A stretch of 64,000 bases of DNA from CAVVEQ01 sp963806635 (GTDB taxonomy: Bacteria > Chloroflexota > Anaerolineae > Anaerolineales > Anaerolineaceae), in assembly GCA_963806635.1 (NCBI GenBank), contig CAWDZA010000024.1, positions 1-64,000 of the forward strand, given 5' to 3'. The stretch's first letter is position 1; each line of letters begins with the position of its first letter. The position numbers and the translations under genes were made by a program. Below the pieces are notes generated by a model. It did not search any database. It saw only the letters and a list, made by a program, of their open reading frames with translations, and had not been told where the DNA came from. Positions 49,955 through 58,957 of this stretch are shown in pieces.

Positions 49955-51562
49955 ATGAACAGCCTTTTCCGGGACAAGAATTTTTACCTCGCGCTTACCT
50001 TCTCAATCCTGTTTACATACCTGGTTGATTTGATCTTTATTCAGGCACCCTCAATAACCAGACGCGAGCTCGCTCTTGGCGCTGTTACATTTTTCATCGT
50101 TTTTACACTTTCCCTATTTCTTTTAAAGAAATATCTCTCACCAACCTTCCAAAAAAATCCTCACAAAACCGCTTTGGTGGCAGGCAGCGCGATTTTTGCA
50201 TCGCTCACATGCTACCTGCTGGGGGGATTGATCTTCGATTGGCGCCTTGTACCCCACCAGGTGGTAGGCATCCAGGTTACCGAGGAAAAAAATCCGTTAT
50301 CCACCTCCTACGAGGGAAATTTGATCCGGTACGAATCCAATTTTGGGGTTCTAAGTTTTAATGACCTATCCCAAAATGGCGAATGGATAAGAACAGGAAA
50401 ATCGATGCTTGAAAGCGGGGGGAAGCCAGGTTCAACGATTCAATGGGAAGGACGACCTGGGGCTTTCATCAGGTTCACCTTTGAGACCGGACCGAAGGCC
50501 GGCATCATTCGTTTCTCCTCCGCAGGCAATGAAGAAAGGCTTGATCTTTATGCCGCCACACCAGGTGAGTCGACCTGGGAGAGCCGTTATCCAATTCCCA
50601 CGGTTGGGTTTTTGATCCCGCTCGCCGTTATCTGGCTGGTCTCGTTTTCAATTTTCATACTTATCGGTTCGCTAATTTTCCCGTTTTCCGAATCACAAAG
50701 AGCAGTACATCCGCAATATTGGCTGCTCTTCGCTGTGCCCATGATCGTTGTTTGGGGTTTCTACTTGCTCACCTACTGGCCGGGTATGATGAGCCCGGAT
50801 TCCATTGTCCAGTGGGGTCAGATCCTTACTGGGAAATTCACGGATACCCACCCCGCCATCCACACCATGCTTCTCTGGCTGCTCACCCGCATATGGCTTT
50901 CACCCGCGCCGATTGCAATTGCCCAGATCCTGTTGGTGAGTTTCTCAGTCGCCTGGGGTTTGGGTCTGCTGGTGGAAATAGGGTTGAATTTACCGGCCGC
51001 CTGGTTATTAACAGGTATATTTGCCTTGTCACCGATCAACAGCACGATCGTTATCACCCTTTGGAAGGATATCCCTTACTCGGCTGCCCTTTTCCTATTT
51101 TCCATCCAGGTTTTGAAAATCATCCTTTCAAAAGGCGATTGGCTGAATAGGCGGCTCAATTTGCTGGCAATAATCACCACCGGGTTGAGCGTTATGCTTT
51201 TCCGCCACAATGGTATCCCGGTCCCGATCCTCAGCCTGGTGGTTCTCGCTTTTTTCTATCGCTCAAAGCTTCTCCGGATTGGAATCGTGATTTCGGCGAT
51301 GCTGGTTTCCTGGATGGTCATCCGCGGTCCGGTCTACGATCTCGCCGGAGTTTCCACGGCGGGCGGGCTTGAAAGCGCCCAGCTTATCCATCACATTGCC
51401 GCTCATGTCGTTCAGGGTGGACCTCTGACGGAGGAAGAACAAAGCCTGGCGGATGTTTTGATGCCTAAAAAGTATGGGATTACAACTGCTGCCGTATCGA
51501 TGAGACCGATAGCGTTCCCGGGTTTTCGTGGGAGCGCCTGGCGAACCACCCCACTGAGGTGA
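49955..51562 (+). CDS. GT-C-like / DUF6020 membrane protein, N-terminal part (frameshifted)
   Basis: A multi-pass protein of about 12 helices once joined with the next frame. Helix 1 begins after a short cytosolic N-terminus. A periplasmic beta-rich domain of about 120 residues (LIRYESNFGVLSFNDL) sits between helices, and the motif TYWPGMMSPDSIVQWGQ with HPAIHTMLLW is characteristic of DUF6020-like GT-C proteins. These are thought to transfer sugars from lipid carriers. The frame is lost near 51480 (KKYGITTAA), where one missing base would give KYWDYNC. The C-terminal part continues at 51559. Confidence 0.75.
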   Translation: MNSLFRDKNFYLALTFSILFTYLVDLIFIQAPSITRRELALGAVTFFIVFTLSLFLLKKYLSPTFQKNPHKTALVAGSAIFASLTCYLLGGLIFDWRLVPHQVVGIQVTEEKNPLSTSYEGNLIRYESNFGVLSFNDLSQNGEWIRTGKSMLESGGKPGSTIQWEGRPGAFIRFTFETGPKAGIIRFSSAGNEERLDLYAATPGESTWESRYPIPTVGFLIPLAVIWLVSFSIFILIGSLIFPFSESQRAVHPQYWLLFAVPMIVVWGFYLLTYWPGMMSPDSIVQWGQILTGKFTDTHPAIHTMLLWLLTRIWLSPAPIAIAQILLVSFSVAWGLGLLVEIGLNLPAAWLLTGIFALSPINSTIVITLWKDIPYSAALFLFSIQVLKIILSKGDWLNRRLNLLAIITTGLSVMLFRHNGIPVPILSLVVLAFFYRSKLLRIGIVISAMLVSWMVIRGPVYDLAGVSTAGGLESAQLIHHIAAHVVQGGPLTEEEQSLADVLMPKKYGITTAAVSMRPIAFPGFRGSAWRTTPLR

Positions 51563-52128
51563 AAAGCCTATTCCTCAAGCTGTTGGTCAAAGAACCACAG
51601 ATCGACCTGCAGGATCTGGTCTGTTCTTCACAGATCGTCTGGGCGTATAAAGGTTCCTGTGGGATGGTCGTTACCCGGACGATCAGCCACAACCGCCAAA
51701 TAACCGATAATTCTTACGGGCTGATACCACAACCAATAATTCCACAGGCAACCATCCACCTGACAAACCTATACAACACGATGTTTTTTATCCCCAGGCT
51801 GCAGTTTTACTGGTACCCTGTACTTTACCTGCTTGTTTTGATACTTGGCTCCGTCCTCTTCACGAGCTGGAAGGGGATCCCGTATGGTTACTTATTCAGC
51901 GTACCCGCTGTGATTCAATCCCTCGTGCTGGCGCTGGTCAGCCTGAACGCGGCTGATTTCCGCTACCAGTATGCCATCTATCTCCTTGGTCTCTACAGCA
52001 TTGGATTATTGGTGATCGCGGTCAACAGCCGATTTTCGAAAAGCCCGCAGCAGTTAAAAGTGATGCTCCCCTATGATTATTCTTCGCGTATACTAAACGA
52101 GTTCTCCTTGGGAGAAACCGCATGCTGA
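51559..52128 (+). CDS. GT-C-like / DUF6020 membrane protein, C-terminal part (frameshifted)
   Basis: In this frame the sequence from about 51480 reads WDYNCCRIDETDSVPGFSWE and continues as the last part of the protein at 49955: periplasmic loop, then helices YPVLYLLVLILGSVLF, VIQSLVLALVSLNA and YAIYLLGLYSIGLLVI. The ATG shown is internal and not a natural start. Repairing one base would give a protein of about 724 residues. The end overlaps the GT2 start by 7 bp. Confidence 0.7.
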   Translation: MKSLFLKLLVKEPQIDLQDLVCSSQIVWAYKGSCGMVVTRTISHNRQITDNSYGLIPQPIIPQATIHLTNLYNTMFFIPRLQFYWYPVLYLLVLILGSVLFTSWKGIPYGYLFSVPAVIQSLVLALVSLNAADFRYQYAIYLLGLYSIGLLVIAVNSRFSKSPQQLKVMLPYDYSSRILNEFSLGETAC

Positions 52129-53081
52129 AATTGATCGTAGTCATCCCTGCCTATAATGAAGAGGCGACCATCCGCGAGGTGCTGGAGCGGATGCCCGACC
52201 TCCGTAAATCGAATGTCCATCTAACACCTGTAGTGATCGATGATGGCTCCAGCGATCGAACCGCGCAGATCGCCCGGTCATGCGGTGCGGTTGTGATTAG
52301 TCACGGCACCAATCAGGGTGTGGGCAAGTCCTTTCACGACGGGTTGGAATATGCCCTGGAAGAGAACGCGGATATTTTGGTCAATATTGACGCTGACCTA
52401 CAATACTCCCCGGAGGATATTGCCCGTCTGATCCAGCCTGTCCTGGAAAACAAGGCGGATTTTGTCACCGCCGACAGGTTCACCCAGGCAAATGGAAAAC
52501 AGATCCGCCCCGTGGATATGTCCAAGACCAAGTATTGGGGAAACCAGCGCATGAACGCCCTGGTGAATTGGCTGGCTGGCACCAAGCTGGGGGATGTCTC
52601 CAGCGGGTTCCGCGCGATCAATCGCGAGGCGATCCTGAATTTGAACCTCTCGGGAAAATACACCTACACTCACGAAACCATCATCGACCTGGCTATGAAG
52701 GATCTGCGCCTGGTCTCCATCCCCATCCAGGTGAAATATTACCCGGAGAGAAAATCGCGCGTTGCCGGCAATCTGATCCAATACACCAACCGGGCGTTGC
52801 GCATCATTTTCAAAGCCTTCCGGGATTACCGCCCGTTTTATTTCTTTTCCCTGCTTGCTGCCCTGCCGCTGATCTTGGGCGGTATCTCGCTGCTTTTCAC
52901 GTTGGTTCATTTCATCCAAACCGGCGATTTTTCTCCGTATAAATTTGTTGCCTTTGCCGGAATCTACCTTTTTTCCCTTGGGTTGATCTTAATGATCATA
53001 GGGTTCCTCGCGGACATTCTGGTCGGCATACGCCTCACAGGGGAGAGACAACTTTATTTATTAAAGAAGAACCGTAAATAG
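52122..53081 (+). CDS. Glycosyltransferase family 2 with C-terminal membrane helices
   Basis: 319 residues. The GT-A domain has VVIPAYNEEATIREVLERM, VVIDDGSSDRTAQIA and the metal-binding DADLQYSPEDI. Two C-terminal helices (FFSLLAALPLILGGISLLF and a second hydrophobic segment) resemble those of polyprenol-phosphate sugar transferases (DPM1/ArnC type). It likely makes a lipid-linked sugar donor for the DUF6020-like protein beside it. Confidence 0.85.
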   Translation: MLKLIVVIPAYNEEATIREVLERMPDLRKSNVHLTPVVIDDGSSDRTAQIARSCGAVVISHGTNQGVGKSFHDGLEYALEENADILVNIDADLQYSPEDIARLIQPVLENKADFVTADRFTQANGKQIRPVDMSKTKYWGNQRMNALVNWLAGTKLGDVSSGFRAINREAILNLNLSGKYTYTHETIIDLAMKDLRLVSIPIQVKYYPERKSRVAGNLIQYTNRALRIIFKAFRDYRPFYFFSLLAALPLILGGISLLFTLVHFIQTGDFSPYKFVAFAGIYLFSLGLILMIIGFLADILVGIRLTGERQLYLLKKNRK

Positions 53082-53090
53082 AGGGCTGAT

Positions 53091-55445
53091 TTGGCCAGTT
53101 CAAAGTGGAATGACCTCACAGCCAGGAAATATATTGGGGATTATCGTTCTTCCTATTTTGGCTATTCTCTGATCGACTCCATCCAGCAGAACGCCGCATC
53201 CGGCGGGATCGTTTCGACCCTGCTGGTGGATGCATTCCGTCAAAAGAAGATCGACGGGGCTTTATTGCTCCGCGGACCGATTGTGGATGGATCAGTGGAA
53301 TCTGAATTCTTTATTGCGAAAACTGAGGAAGAAGTTGCCCAGGCACAGGGCAGCAAATATATCGCCACACTTTTCTCCTTCAAAGCCCTTCCAATGATCC
53401 GTGAATTCCCGGGGCGTCTGGCAGTGGTATGCCTGCCTTGTGACGCTCTCCTCCTTCATCGAACCAGGCTTTCGGAGCCTGAAGTAGATACCAAGATCGC
53501 GCTCGTGATCACCCTGTTTTGCGGGCACAATTCGGAAAAAGAACTAACCGATCTGGTGATCCACAAATTAAATAAGAATAACATGCCTGTTACCGCATAC
53601 CGCTACCGGTTTGGACATTGGCGTGGCAATTTGAAACTGGATCTTAAAGACGGTTTTTCGATAACCAAACCTTTCAGTTATTTCAGTGATTACCAAAACC
53701 TGTACTTTTACGCACAGAAAAAATGCCTGCTCTGCGGCGACCAGACCGGGTTCGACAGCGATATCGCCATCGGGGATATTTGGTCCTTAAAGATGAAGAG
53801 CAACCCGATCAAGCATAATGCGATCCTCGTGCGCACCGGGAGGGGCGAAGAAGCCATTCAGGGTTTGGTCACCCGTGAGCTGGCTCACATTTTTTCCGTG
53901 CCAATTTCCGAGCTGTGCGCCGGGCAATCCCGATCGCTCCCTTTGCACGCAAGTGTCAATGCCCGGGTTTGGGCTGCGAAGAAATACGGCATGAAATTCA
54001 AACCGGTTTCAGAGGAAAAGCCCACCCTGCTCGAAAAAGCGATCGCCTGGGTGATTTTGGCCAATTTTTCGCTTTCACACAGCAAAAAATGGCAGGGTAT
54101 CATCCCCAGGCTACCGAAATTCCTCATTAAATTGTATTTATATGCTTTTAAGGGGTTGCAGATTTTTCAACGTCCGAAAAGGGTGACGCATTCCATTGGC
54201 ATCATTGGCGGTTCGATCTGGGGCAACCGCGGTGCGGAAGCGATGCTGGTGACAACTGTTGGCAAACTAAAAGAAAGATACCCCGATGCCGAATTCAAAG
54301 TCTTCTCTATTTATCCCGGGAAAGACCGGACCCTGATAACTGATCCGAAAATTCAGATTCTGAGCAGCAAGCCGTTTTCCTTGCTATTGGTTTTTCTGCC
54401 ATTTTCCATGATCTATTGGGGCTTCCGGAAGCTGGGTATCCGGTTTTGGGTTCCTGCCTCCGTGCGGCGGCTTTTGGAGTGTGCTGTGCTTTATGACATC
54501 GGCGGTATTACCTTCGCCGAACGCGGGATGGTCCTTTTCTATAACATCCTCACCCTCTGGCCGGCATTGTTGCTGGGTGTCCCTGTGGTGAAATTGTCGC
54601 AGGCAGTGGGTCCGTTCAACTCCCCGTTGAACAAATTCTTTGCCCGCCTGTTCCTCCCAAAATGCGAAAGGGTTTTTCCCCGGGGTGATATTTCAGCCGG
54701 TTTCCTCGCGGAGCTTAATCTGGGGATGGATAATTCTCCGGTCTCTGCGGATATCGCCTTTCTTTACAAACCCGGGTATTCACTCTCGACAGAAAATCCA
54801 GAAAAGGTAAGCTTGCTCCTGAAGCAGATCGACAAATGGAAAATAGGAGGAGCAAAAGTTATCGTGGTTTCACCAAGCACGGTGGTGATGAAGAAGATGT
54901 CTTCTCCAGCGTATGAGAAACTTATCCTGGATATCCTGAGGAAGATGGACCAATCGAAATTCCACTACACCTTACTCCCAAATTCAAATCGGGCTGGGAG
55001 CGAGAAATCCCAGAACAATGACATTCTGGCTATCCAAAAAATACGCGCTCTCGCCAATGAGTCACTTCCCGATGACCTTCGAAACAGGATCGAATGGGTG
55101 GATTGGGATTTGAATACGGACAGCCTACGAAAGATCATTGGCAAAGCCAATTTGGTCGTAACATCCCGCTTTCATGGCATGATCGCCGCGCTTTCCCTGG
55201 CTGTTCCGGTTTACGTGGTTGGCTGGTCTCATAAATACAAAGAAGTGCTTGAACGATTCCGAATGGATGAGTTCATGCGCGACTATAAGAACGTGGACGC
55301 AGGTGCCATGGCAGGGGAAATATTAAATGCACTCGACCAGGAGCAGGACTTACGGGAGCGGATCAAGAAGGCTTTACCTGAAACGCTGATTTCCTCCTCA
55401 CAACAATTTGAAGAAATGAAAGTGGATTTTCGTGAAAAAAAATAG
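53091..55445 (+). CDS. FrhB-like domain fused to a polysaccharide pyruvyl transferase
   Basis: 784 residues from TTG 53091. The first 340 residues resemble the beta subunit of F420 hydrogenase/dehydrogenase as found in polysaccharide clusters: SGGIVSTLLVDAF, VCLPCDALLLHR and CLLCGDQTGFDSDIAIGDIW. From about residue 365 a pyruvyltransferase fold begins: GGSIWGNRGAEAMLV, later VKLSQAVGPF and TSRFHGMIAALSLAVPVYVVG. The domains are usually separate neighbouring genes. The protein probably adds pyruvate ketal to a surface glycan, with a redox partner domain of unknown use. Confidence 0.82.
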   Translation: MASSKWNDLTARKYIGDYRSSYFGYSLIDSIQQNAASGGIVSTLLVDAFRQKKIDGALLLRGPIVDGSVESEFFIAKTEEEVAQAQGSKYIATLFSFKALPMIREFPGRLAVVCLPCDALLLHRTRLSEPEVDTKIALVITLFCGHNSEKELTDLVIHKLNKNNMPVTAYRYRFGHWRGNLKLDLKDGFSITKPFSYFSDYQNLYFYAQKKCLLCGDQTGFDSDIAIGDIWSLKMKSNPIKHNAILVRTGRGEEAIQGLVTRELAHIFSVPISELCAGQSRSLPLHASVNARVWAAKKYGMKFKPVSEEKPTLLEKAIAWVILANFSLSHSKKWQGIIPRLPKFLIKLYLYAFKGLQIFQRPKRVTHSIGIIGGSIWGNRGAEAMLVTTVGKLKERYPDAEFKVFSIYPGKDRTLITDPKIQILSSKPFSLLLVFLPFSMIYWGFRKLGIRFWVPASVRRLLECAVLYDIGGITFAERGMVLFYNILTLWPALLLGVPVVKLSQAVGPFNSPLNKFFARLFLPKCERVFPRGDISAGFLAELNLGMDNSPVSADIAFLYKPGYSLSTENPEKVSLLLKQIDKWKIGGAKVIVVSPSTVVMKKMSSPAYEKLILDILRKMDQSKFHYTLLPNSNRAGSEKSQNNDILAIQKIRALANESLPDDLRNRIEWVDWDLNTDSLRKIIGKANLVVTSRFHGMIAALSLAVPVYVVGWSHKYKEVLERFRMDEFMRDYKNVDAGAMAGEILNALDQEQDLRERIKKALPETLISSSQQFEEMKVDFREKK

Positions 55446-56355
55446 AATTCTTCAGGTCCTTAAATGGATCTGGGTCGTTGCCATCATAATTTTTATTGGT
55501 GTCTTTTTCTACAGAAACCTGCCGGAAGCCATTCAATACCTCCAGGAAGTGCCATTTGGACTTGTCATCGCTTCTGCAGTTTGCATCATCATCGCAAAAT
55601 TGCTGATCGTATTATTAGCTTTGCTTTCAGTCAACACTGGCGAATGGCGGCCTTCCTTTTCATCCATGTTCACGATATTTACTGTATCCCAACTGGGTAA
55701 ATATATCCCCGGAAGCATCTGGCATTTTGCAGCCAGGATCAATGCGTATAAAGACAATGCGCTATCCAATAAGAAAACCGCGCAGGCAATGATCATTGAA
55801 AATCTCTGGCTTGTAACTGGTGCAGCGGCTTTTGGAGTGGTATTTCTATCCCTCAATCACACCGTGATGGACGGGGCAACTCTCCTGCCAGTGGAGTTCC
55901 CCGAATGGCTATGGAGTCTACTCCCCTATCTGGTTTTGATTTTTTGGATCGCAGGTTTGTTCCTTTTAGACAAACGTTACCCGACCAGCAGCAAGGGCAT
56001 CACAATATCCAGGGTGTTGTTGCTTTTACTGATCCAGTCCGGAATTTGGCTCTCATTAGGCATTAGCTATTATCTGCTTTTCCTGAACGCAGGAACAAAT
56101 GATCTGTTCTTGATTCTGGGTGGCTACGCCCTGAGCTGGATCGCCGGGTATCTGGTGATTTTCGCGCCCGGGGGGATTGGAGTACGGGAAACCGTCCAGG
56201 TTTTCCTTTTTTCTACCATTTCGACTCCCCAGCAGGTAGTGATCATCTCTCTGATGCACCGGATGGTCTACACAATTGTGGAAGTCCTTCTGGGTTTGGT
56301 GGGTTACCTGCTTACGAAACGGGTTGCCCGCGACCAAAACTCCATTCCCGGGTAA
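55432..56355 (+). CDS. Flippase-like membrane protein (LPG synthase TM / UPF0104 family)
   Basis: 307 residues from GTG 55432, overlapping the previous gene by 14 bp. Eight or so helices. FTVSQLGKYIPGSIWHF and FAPGGIGVRE are the family motifs of the AglD/UPF0104 superfamily, whose members are implicated in flipping or modifying lipid-linked glycans. It is last in the glycan cluster. It lacks the soluble MprF-type domain. Confidence 0.78.
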   Translation: MKKNRILQVLKWIWVVAIIIFIGVFFYRNLPEAIQYLQEVPFGLVIASAVCIIIAKLLIVLLALLSVNTGEWRPSFSSMFTIFTVSQLGKYIPGSIWHFAARINAYKDNALSNKKTAQAMIIENLWLVTGAAAFGVVFLSLNHTVMDGATLLPVEFPEWLWSLLPYLVLIFWIAGLFLLDKRYPTSSKGITISRVLLLLLIQSGIWLSLGISYYLLFLNAGTNDLFLILGGYALSWIAGYLVIFAPGGIGVRETVQVFLFSTISTPQQVVIISLMHRMVYTIVEVLLGLVGYLLTKRVARDQNSIPG

Positions 56356-56358
56356 AAT
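56353..56358 (+). promoter_or_regulatory. Putative -10 element for the EamA gene
   Basis: TAAAAT preceded by GGG overlaps the stop region of the flippase gene. A hairpin, GATTCCCC (56373-56380) with GGGGAATC (56385-56392), lies in the leader between it and the ATG at 56415. Confidence 0.4.
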
Positions 56359-56414
56359 TAGCCCCTCAACCTGATTCCCCTATGGGGGAATCGACTTCTT
56401 AAACAGGATTTTTT

Positions 56415-57314
56415 ATGTCTTCCATGTCCTCCCGCGATTGGACCAAGTTCCTCCTCCTCGCCCTCATCTGGGGATCTTCCTTCATGTGGATCAAGGTGGC
56501 AGTCGCGGATGTCAGCCCATTCGTCCTGGTCACTTTTCGAGTGTTCTTTGCTGTATTGGGCATCCTTGCTATCATCCTGATCACCCGCGGTAAATTTCCC
56601 CTGCAGAAGCGTTGGATCGGGGTCTTTGCCTTCCTGGGCTTTTTCAATGTCACCTTGCCTTTCCTGCTCATTTCCTGGAGCGAACAATACATTACCTCCG
56701 GCATGGCCTCCATCCTCAACAGCACGGTAACCTTGTTCACTTTTCTATTTGCTTCGTTCTTTATCGCTGAAGAGAGACTCACCTGGCTTAAGGCGCTGGG
56801 GATCATCCTCGGATTTGCCGGTGTTGTGGTGATCAGTATGGATGATATCGGCAGCGGACTTGGCAACATGCAAGTGGGCGTCATCGTTTCGCTCATCGCC
56901 TCGGCTTGTTATGGCGCCGCCAACGTTTTCGGACGGATTAACACCAAGGGGTTGGAACCCAATGCCCAGGCATTCGGGCAGCTCACCGCAGCGTTAATTT
57001 TCATCATTCCGGCAGCCATCATATTCGACCCAACTTTCATACTTCCCAACAAGCCCATCACCTGGTTCGCCCTCGTATTACTGGGTTTGCTGAATACCGC
57101 CGTGGCAACCTGGTTATTTTATTCCCTGCTTAACTCGGTGGGGTCCACCCGCACTTCGCTGGTGGCCTATTTCATCCCCCTGGTGGGCGTTATCCTTGGC
57201 ATCCTGTTCATGGGAGAAAGCCTGAGCTGGAATCTCTTCATTGGTGCCTTAATGATCGTCGGCGGTGTGCTCTGGGTGAATTACGGAATGCGATTGATCC
57301 ATAAATTCCGATAG
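56415..57314 (+). CDS. EamA/DMT-family transporter
   Basis: 299 residues with ten helices in two EamA repeats. WGSSFMWIKVAVADVSPF and the second-half VALLGLLNTAVAT-type motifs (LLGLLNTAVATWLFYSLL, LVAYFIPLVGVILG) are family hallmarks. It probably exports a small metabolite or amino acid. No genomic clue to the substrate exists. Confidence 0.85.
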   Translation: MSSMSSRDWTKFLLLALIWGSSFMWIKVAVADVSPFVLVTFRVFFAVLGILAIILITRGKFPLQKRWIGVFAFLGFFNVTLPFLLISWSEQYITSGMASILNSTVTLFTFLFASFFIAEERLTWLKALGIILGFAGVVVISMDDIGSGLGNMQVGVIVSLIASACYGAANVFGRINTKGLEPNAQAFGQLTAALIFIIPAAIIFDPTFILPNKPITWFALVLLGLLNTAVATWLFYSLLNSVGSTRTSLVAYFIPLVGVILGILFMGESLSWNLFIGALMIVGGVLWVNYGMRLIHKFR

Positions 57315-57326
57315 CTCCCGGGAGCT
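57313..57326. repeat. 14-bp perfect palindrome upstream of era
   Basis: AGCTCCCGGGAGCT begins at the last two bases of the EamA stop codon and ends 25 nt before the era -10 hexamer. It could be a repressor site or a short terminator stem without a T run. Confidence 0.4.
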
Positions 57327-57351
57327 GCCTGCTTCATTGGTGACACGGGGG

Positions 57352-57357
57352 TAAAAT
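57352..57357 (+). promoter_or_regulatory. Putative -10 element for a leaderless era transcript
   Basis: TAAAAT, preceded by GGGGG, ends exactly 6 nt before the ATG at 57364. There is no Shine-Dalgarno sequence. Confidence 0.45.
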
Positions 57358-57363
57358 CATCTA

Positions 57364-58278
57364 ATGACCGATTCTTCCTTAACCCATTCCGGATTCGTTG
57401 CCGTCGTTGGGCGGCCCAACGTCGGCAAGTCCACCCTCATCAATTTGTTCCTGGGTCAGTTGGTCGCGCCGGTATCCCCCCGTCCGCAGACCACCCGGCG
57501 CAAACAGCTAGGCATTCTCACCCTCCCGGATGCGCAGCTCGTATTCGTGGATACCCCCGGTCTGCATCGCGAAGTGGACCGCCTCGGCGCATACATGAAT
57601 GCCGCGGCTGAAACAGCGCTGCTGGATGCCGACCTGATCCTCTGGCTGGTGGCTGCAGATGAACCGCCAACGGCTGAGGATAAACTGATCGCTGAAAAAC
57701 TGGCACAGGTCAAACACCAGCAGCCCGTACTGTTGGTGCTCAATAAGACCGACCAAACCAGCGCCGAAATCCTTGCCGCCAGATCAAAGCAATATTCTCA
57801 GCTCCTGACTTCCGCGGAGCTCATTCCAATATCCGCCCTCACTGGAACTGGGCGGGAGGAATTGTTGAAGAGGATCGTGGAAAAATTGCCGATGGGTGAG
57901 CTTTTCTTTGACGGAGATCAGATTACGGACCTTTACGAAAAAGAGATCGCCGTGGACCTGATTCGCTCCGCGGTGCTGGATTCCCTGCGGGAAGAGGTTC
58001 CTTATTCTGTAGCTGTGCGGGTGGAGGAATTCACCGACCGGGACGAGCAAAACTCGAGCGTGGCAGCCACGCTCTTTGTGGAAAGGGAATCCCAAAAAGG
58101 GATCGTCATCGGCAAAGGCGGCGAAATGCTCAAGAAAATCGGCACTCTGGCGCGCAACCGGATGGAGACGATGACTGGCCGGAAGATCTACCTGGAGCTG
58201 CATGTCAAAGTCGCGCCAAATTGGCGTAATGATCCCGCTGCGCTTAAGCGCTTTGGCTATACCCTGGAACGGCCTTGA
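57364..58278 (+). CDS. era: GTPase Era
   Basis: 304 residues. It binds the 3' end of 16S rRNA and aids 30S assembly. G1 is GRPNVGKSTLINLFLG, G3 is DTPGLH and G4 is NKTD; the KH domain has KGIVIGKGGEMLKKIG. C-terminal LHVKVAPNWRNDP is the usual Era end. The lysoplasmalogenase gene overlaps its stop. Confidence 0.95.
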   Translation: MTDSSLTHSGFVAVVGRPNVGKSTLINLFLGQLVAPVSPRPQTTRRKQLGILTLPDAQLVFVDTPGLHREVDRLGAYMNAAAETALLDADLILWLVAADEPPTAEDKLIAEKLAQVKHQQPVLLVLNKTDQTSAEILAARSKQYSQLLTSAELIPISALTGTGREELLKRIVEKLPMGELFFDGDQITDLYEKEIAVDLIRSAVLDSLREEVPYSVAVRVEEFTDRDEQNSSVAATLFVERESQKGIVIGKGGEMLKKIGTLARNRMETMTGRKIYLELHVKVAPNWRNDPAALKRFGYTLERP

Positions 58279-58957
58279 CCTACCCAGTCCTCTATTTGGT
58301 AACGATCTCCCTGATGGCGCTGGATTGTATCATGGTGGGGATGCACCGCGTCCGCTGGAGGGTTTAACGAAACCGGCCCCCATGATCGCGCTGATCCTCT
58401 GGTTCAGCCTGGCGGGCAGCTGGCAGGGAAACCTGGCCTGGTTCGGGGCTGGACTGGTCTTTTCCCTGTTGGGTGATATATTTCTGTTATTCCCTTTCCG
58501 GCTGTTCATCGCCGGGCTGGTGGCGTTCTCGCTCGCCCAGGTCGCCTATATCCTCGGGCTGAGTGTAAACCGCGGCTCTTTGGATCTCTCCGCAATTTTG
58601 ATCCTGATCCTAGTGATTGTGACTGCCATCTTGGATTTCAAGCCGATAGTGGGGAAGATACGTTCTAGGCCAAAATTTCGCAGACTATTAGGACCGGTGC
58701 TTTTCTATGCCTGTCTGCTCACCCTGTTGCTATTTTCCGCCTGGCTCACCATCCCGCGCACGAACTGGAACTGTATCCCAGCCCTGCTCATCACACTCGG
58801 CGGCAGCCTGTTCTTCGCCTCGGATTCCATCCTGGCACGCGAGAAATTCCTGCGCCCGGTAAAATTTGGCGGGGTGCTGGTGATGGTCACTTATTTTCTC
58901 GCCCAGTTGTTCCTCGCCACGGGCTCGGTATTGCACGCGATGGGACAGATGGGATGA
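58275..58957 (+). CDS. Lysoplasmalogenase (YhhN family), one-base frameshift near its N-terminus
   Basis: About 227 residues after repair. It is an integral membrane hydrolase family with about eight helices. From TTG 58275, overlapping the era stop as TTGA, the frame reads TYPVLYLVTISLMALDCIM and then RVRWRV, where a stop follows. One missing T in the run at about 58363 would join it to LTKPAPMIALILWFSLAGSW, the conserved TKPxxM motif of YhhN proteins. The downstream part is open to 58957. The open frame starting further upstream at 58202 runs antisense-free through era codons and is not the real N-terminus. Confidence 0.75.

Noticed and set aside
58202..58380. Extension of the lysoplasmalogenase frame back into era (MSKSRQIGVMIPLRL...)
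   Set aside because: That part is era read in another frame. A better N-terminus with a membrane helix starts at 58275 in the neighbouring frame.
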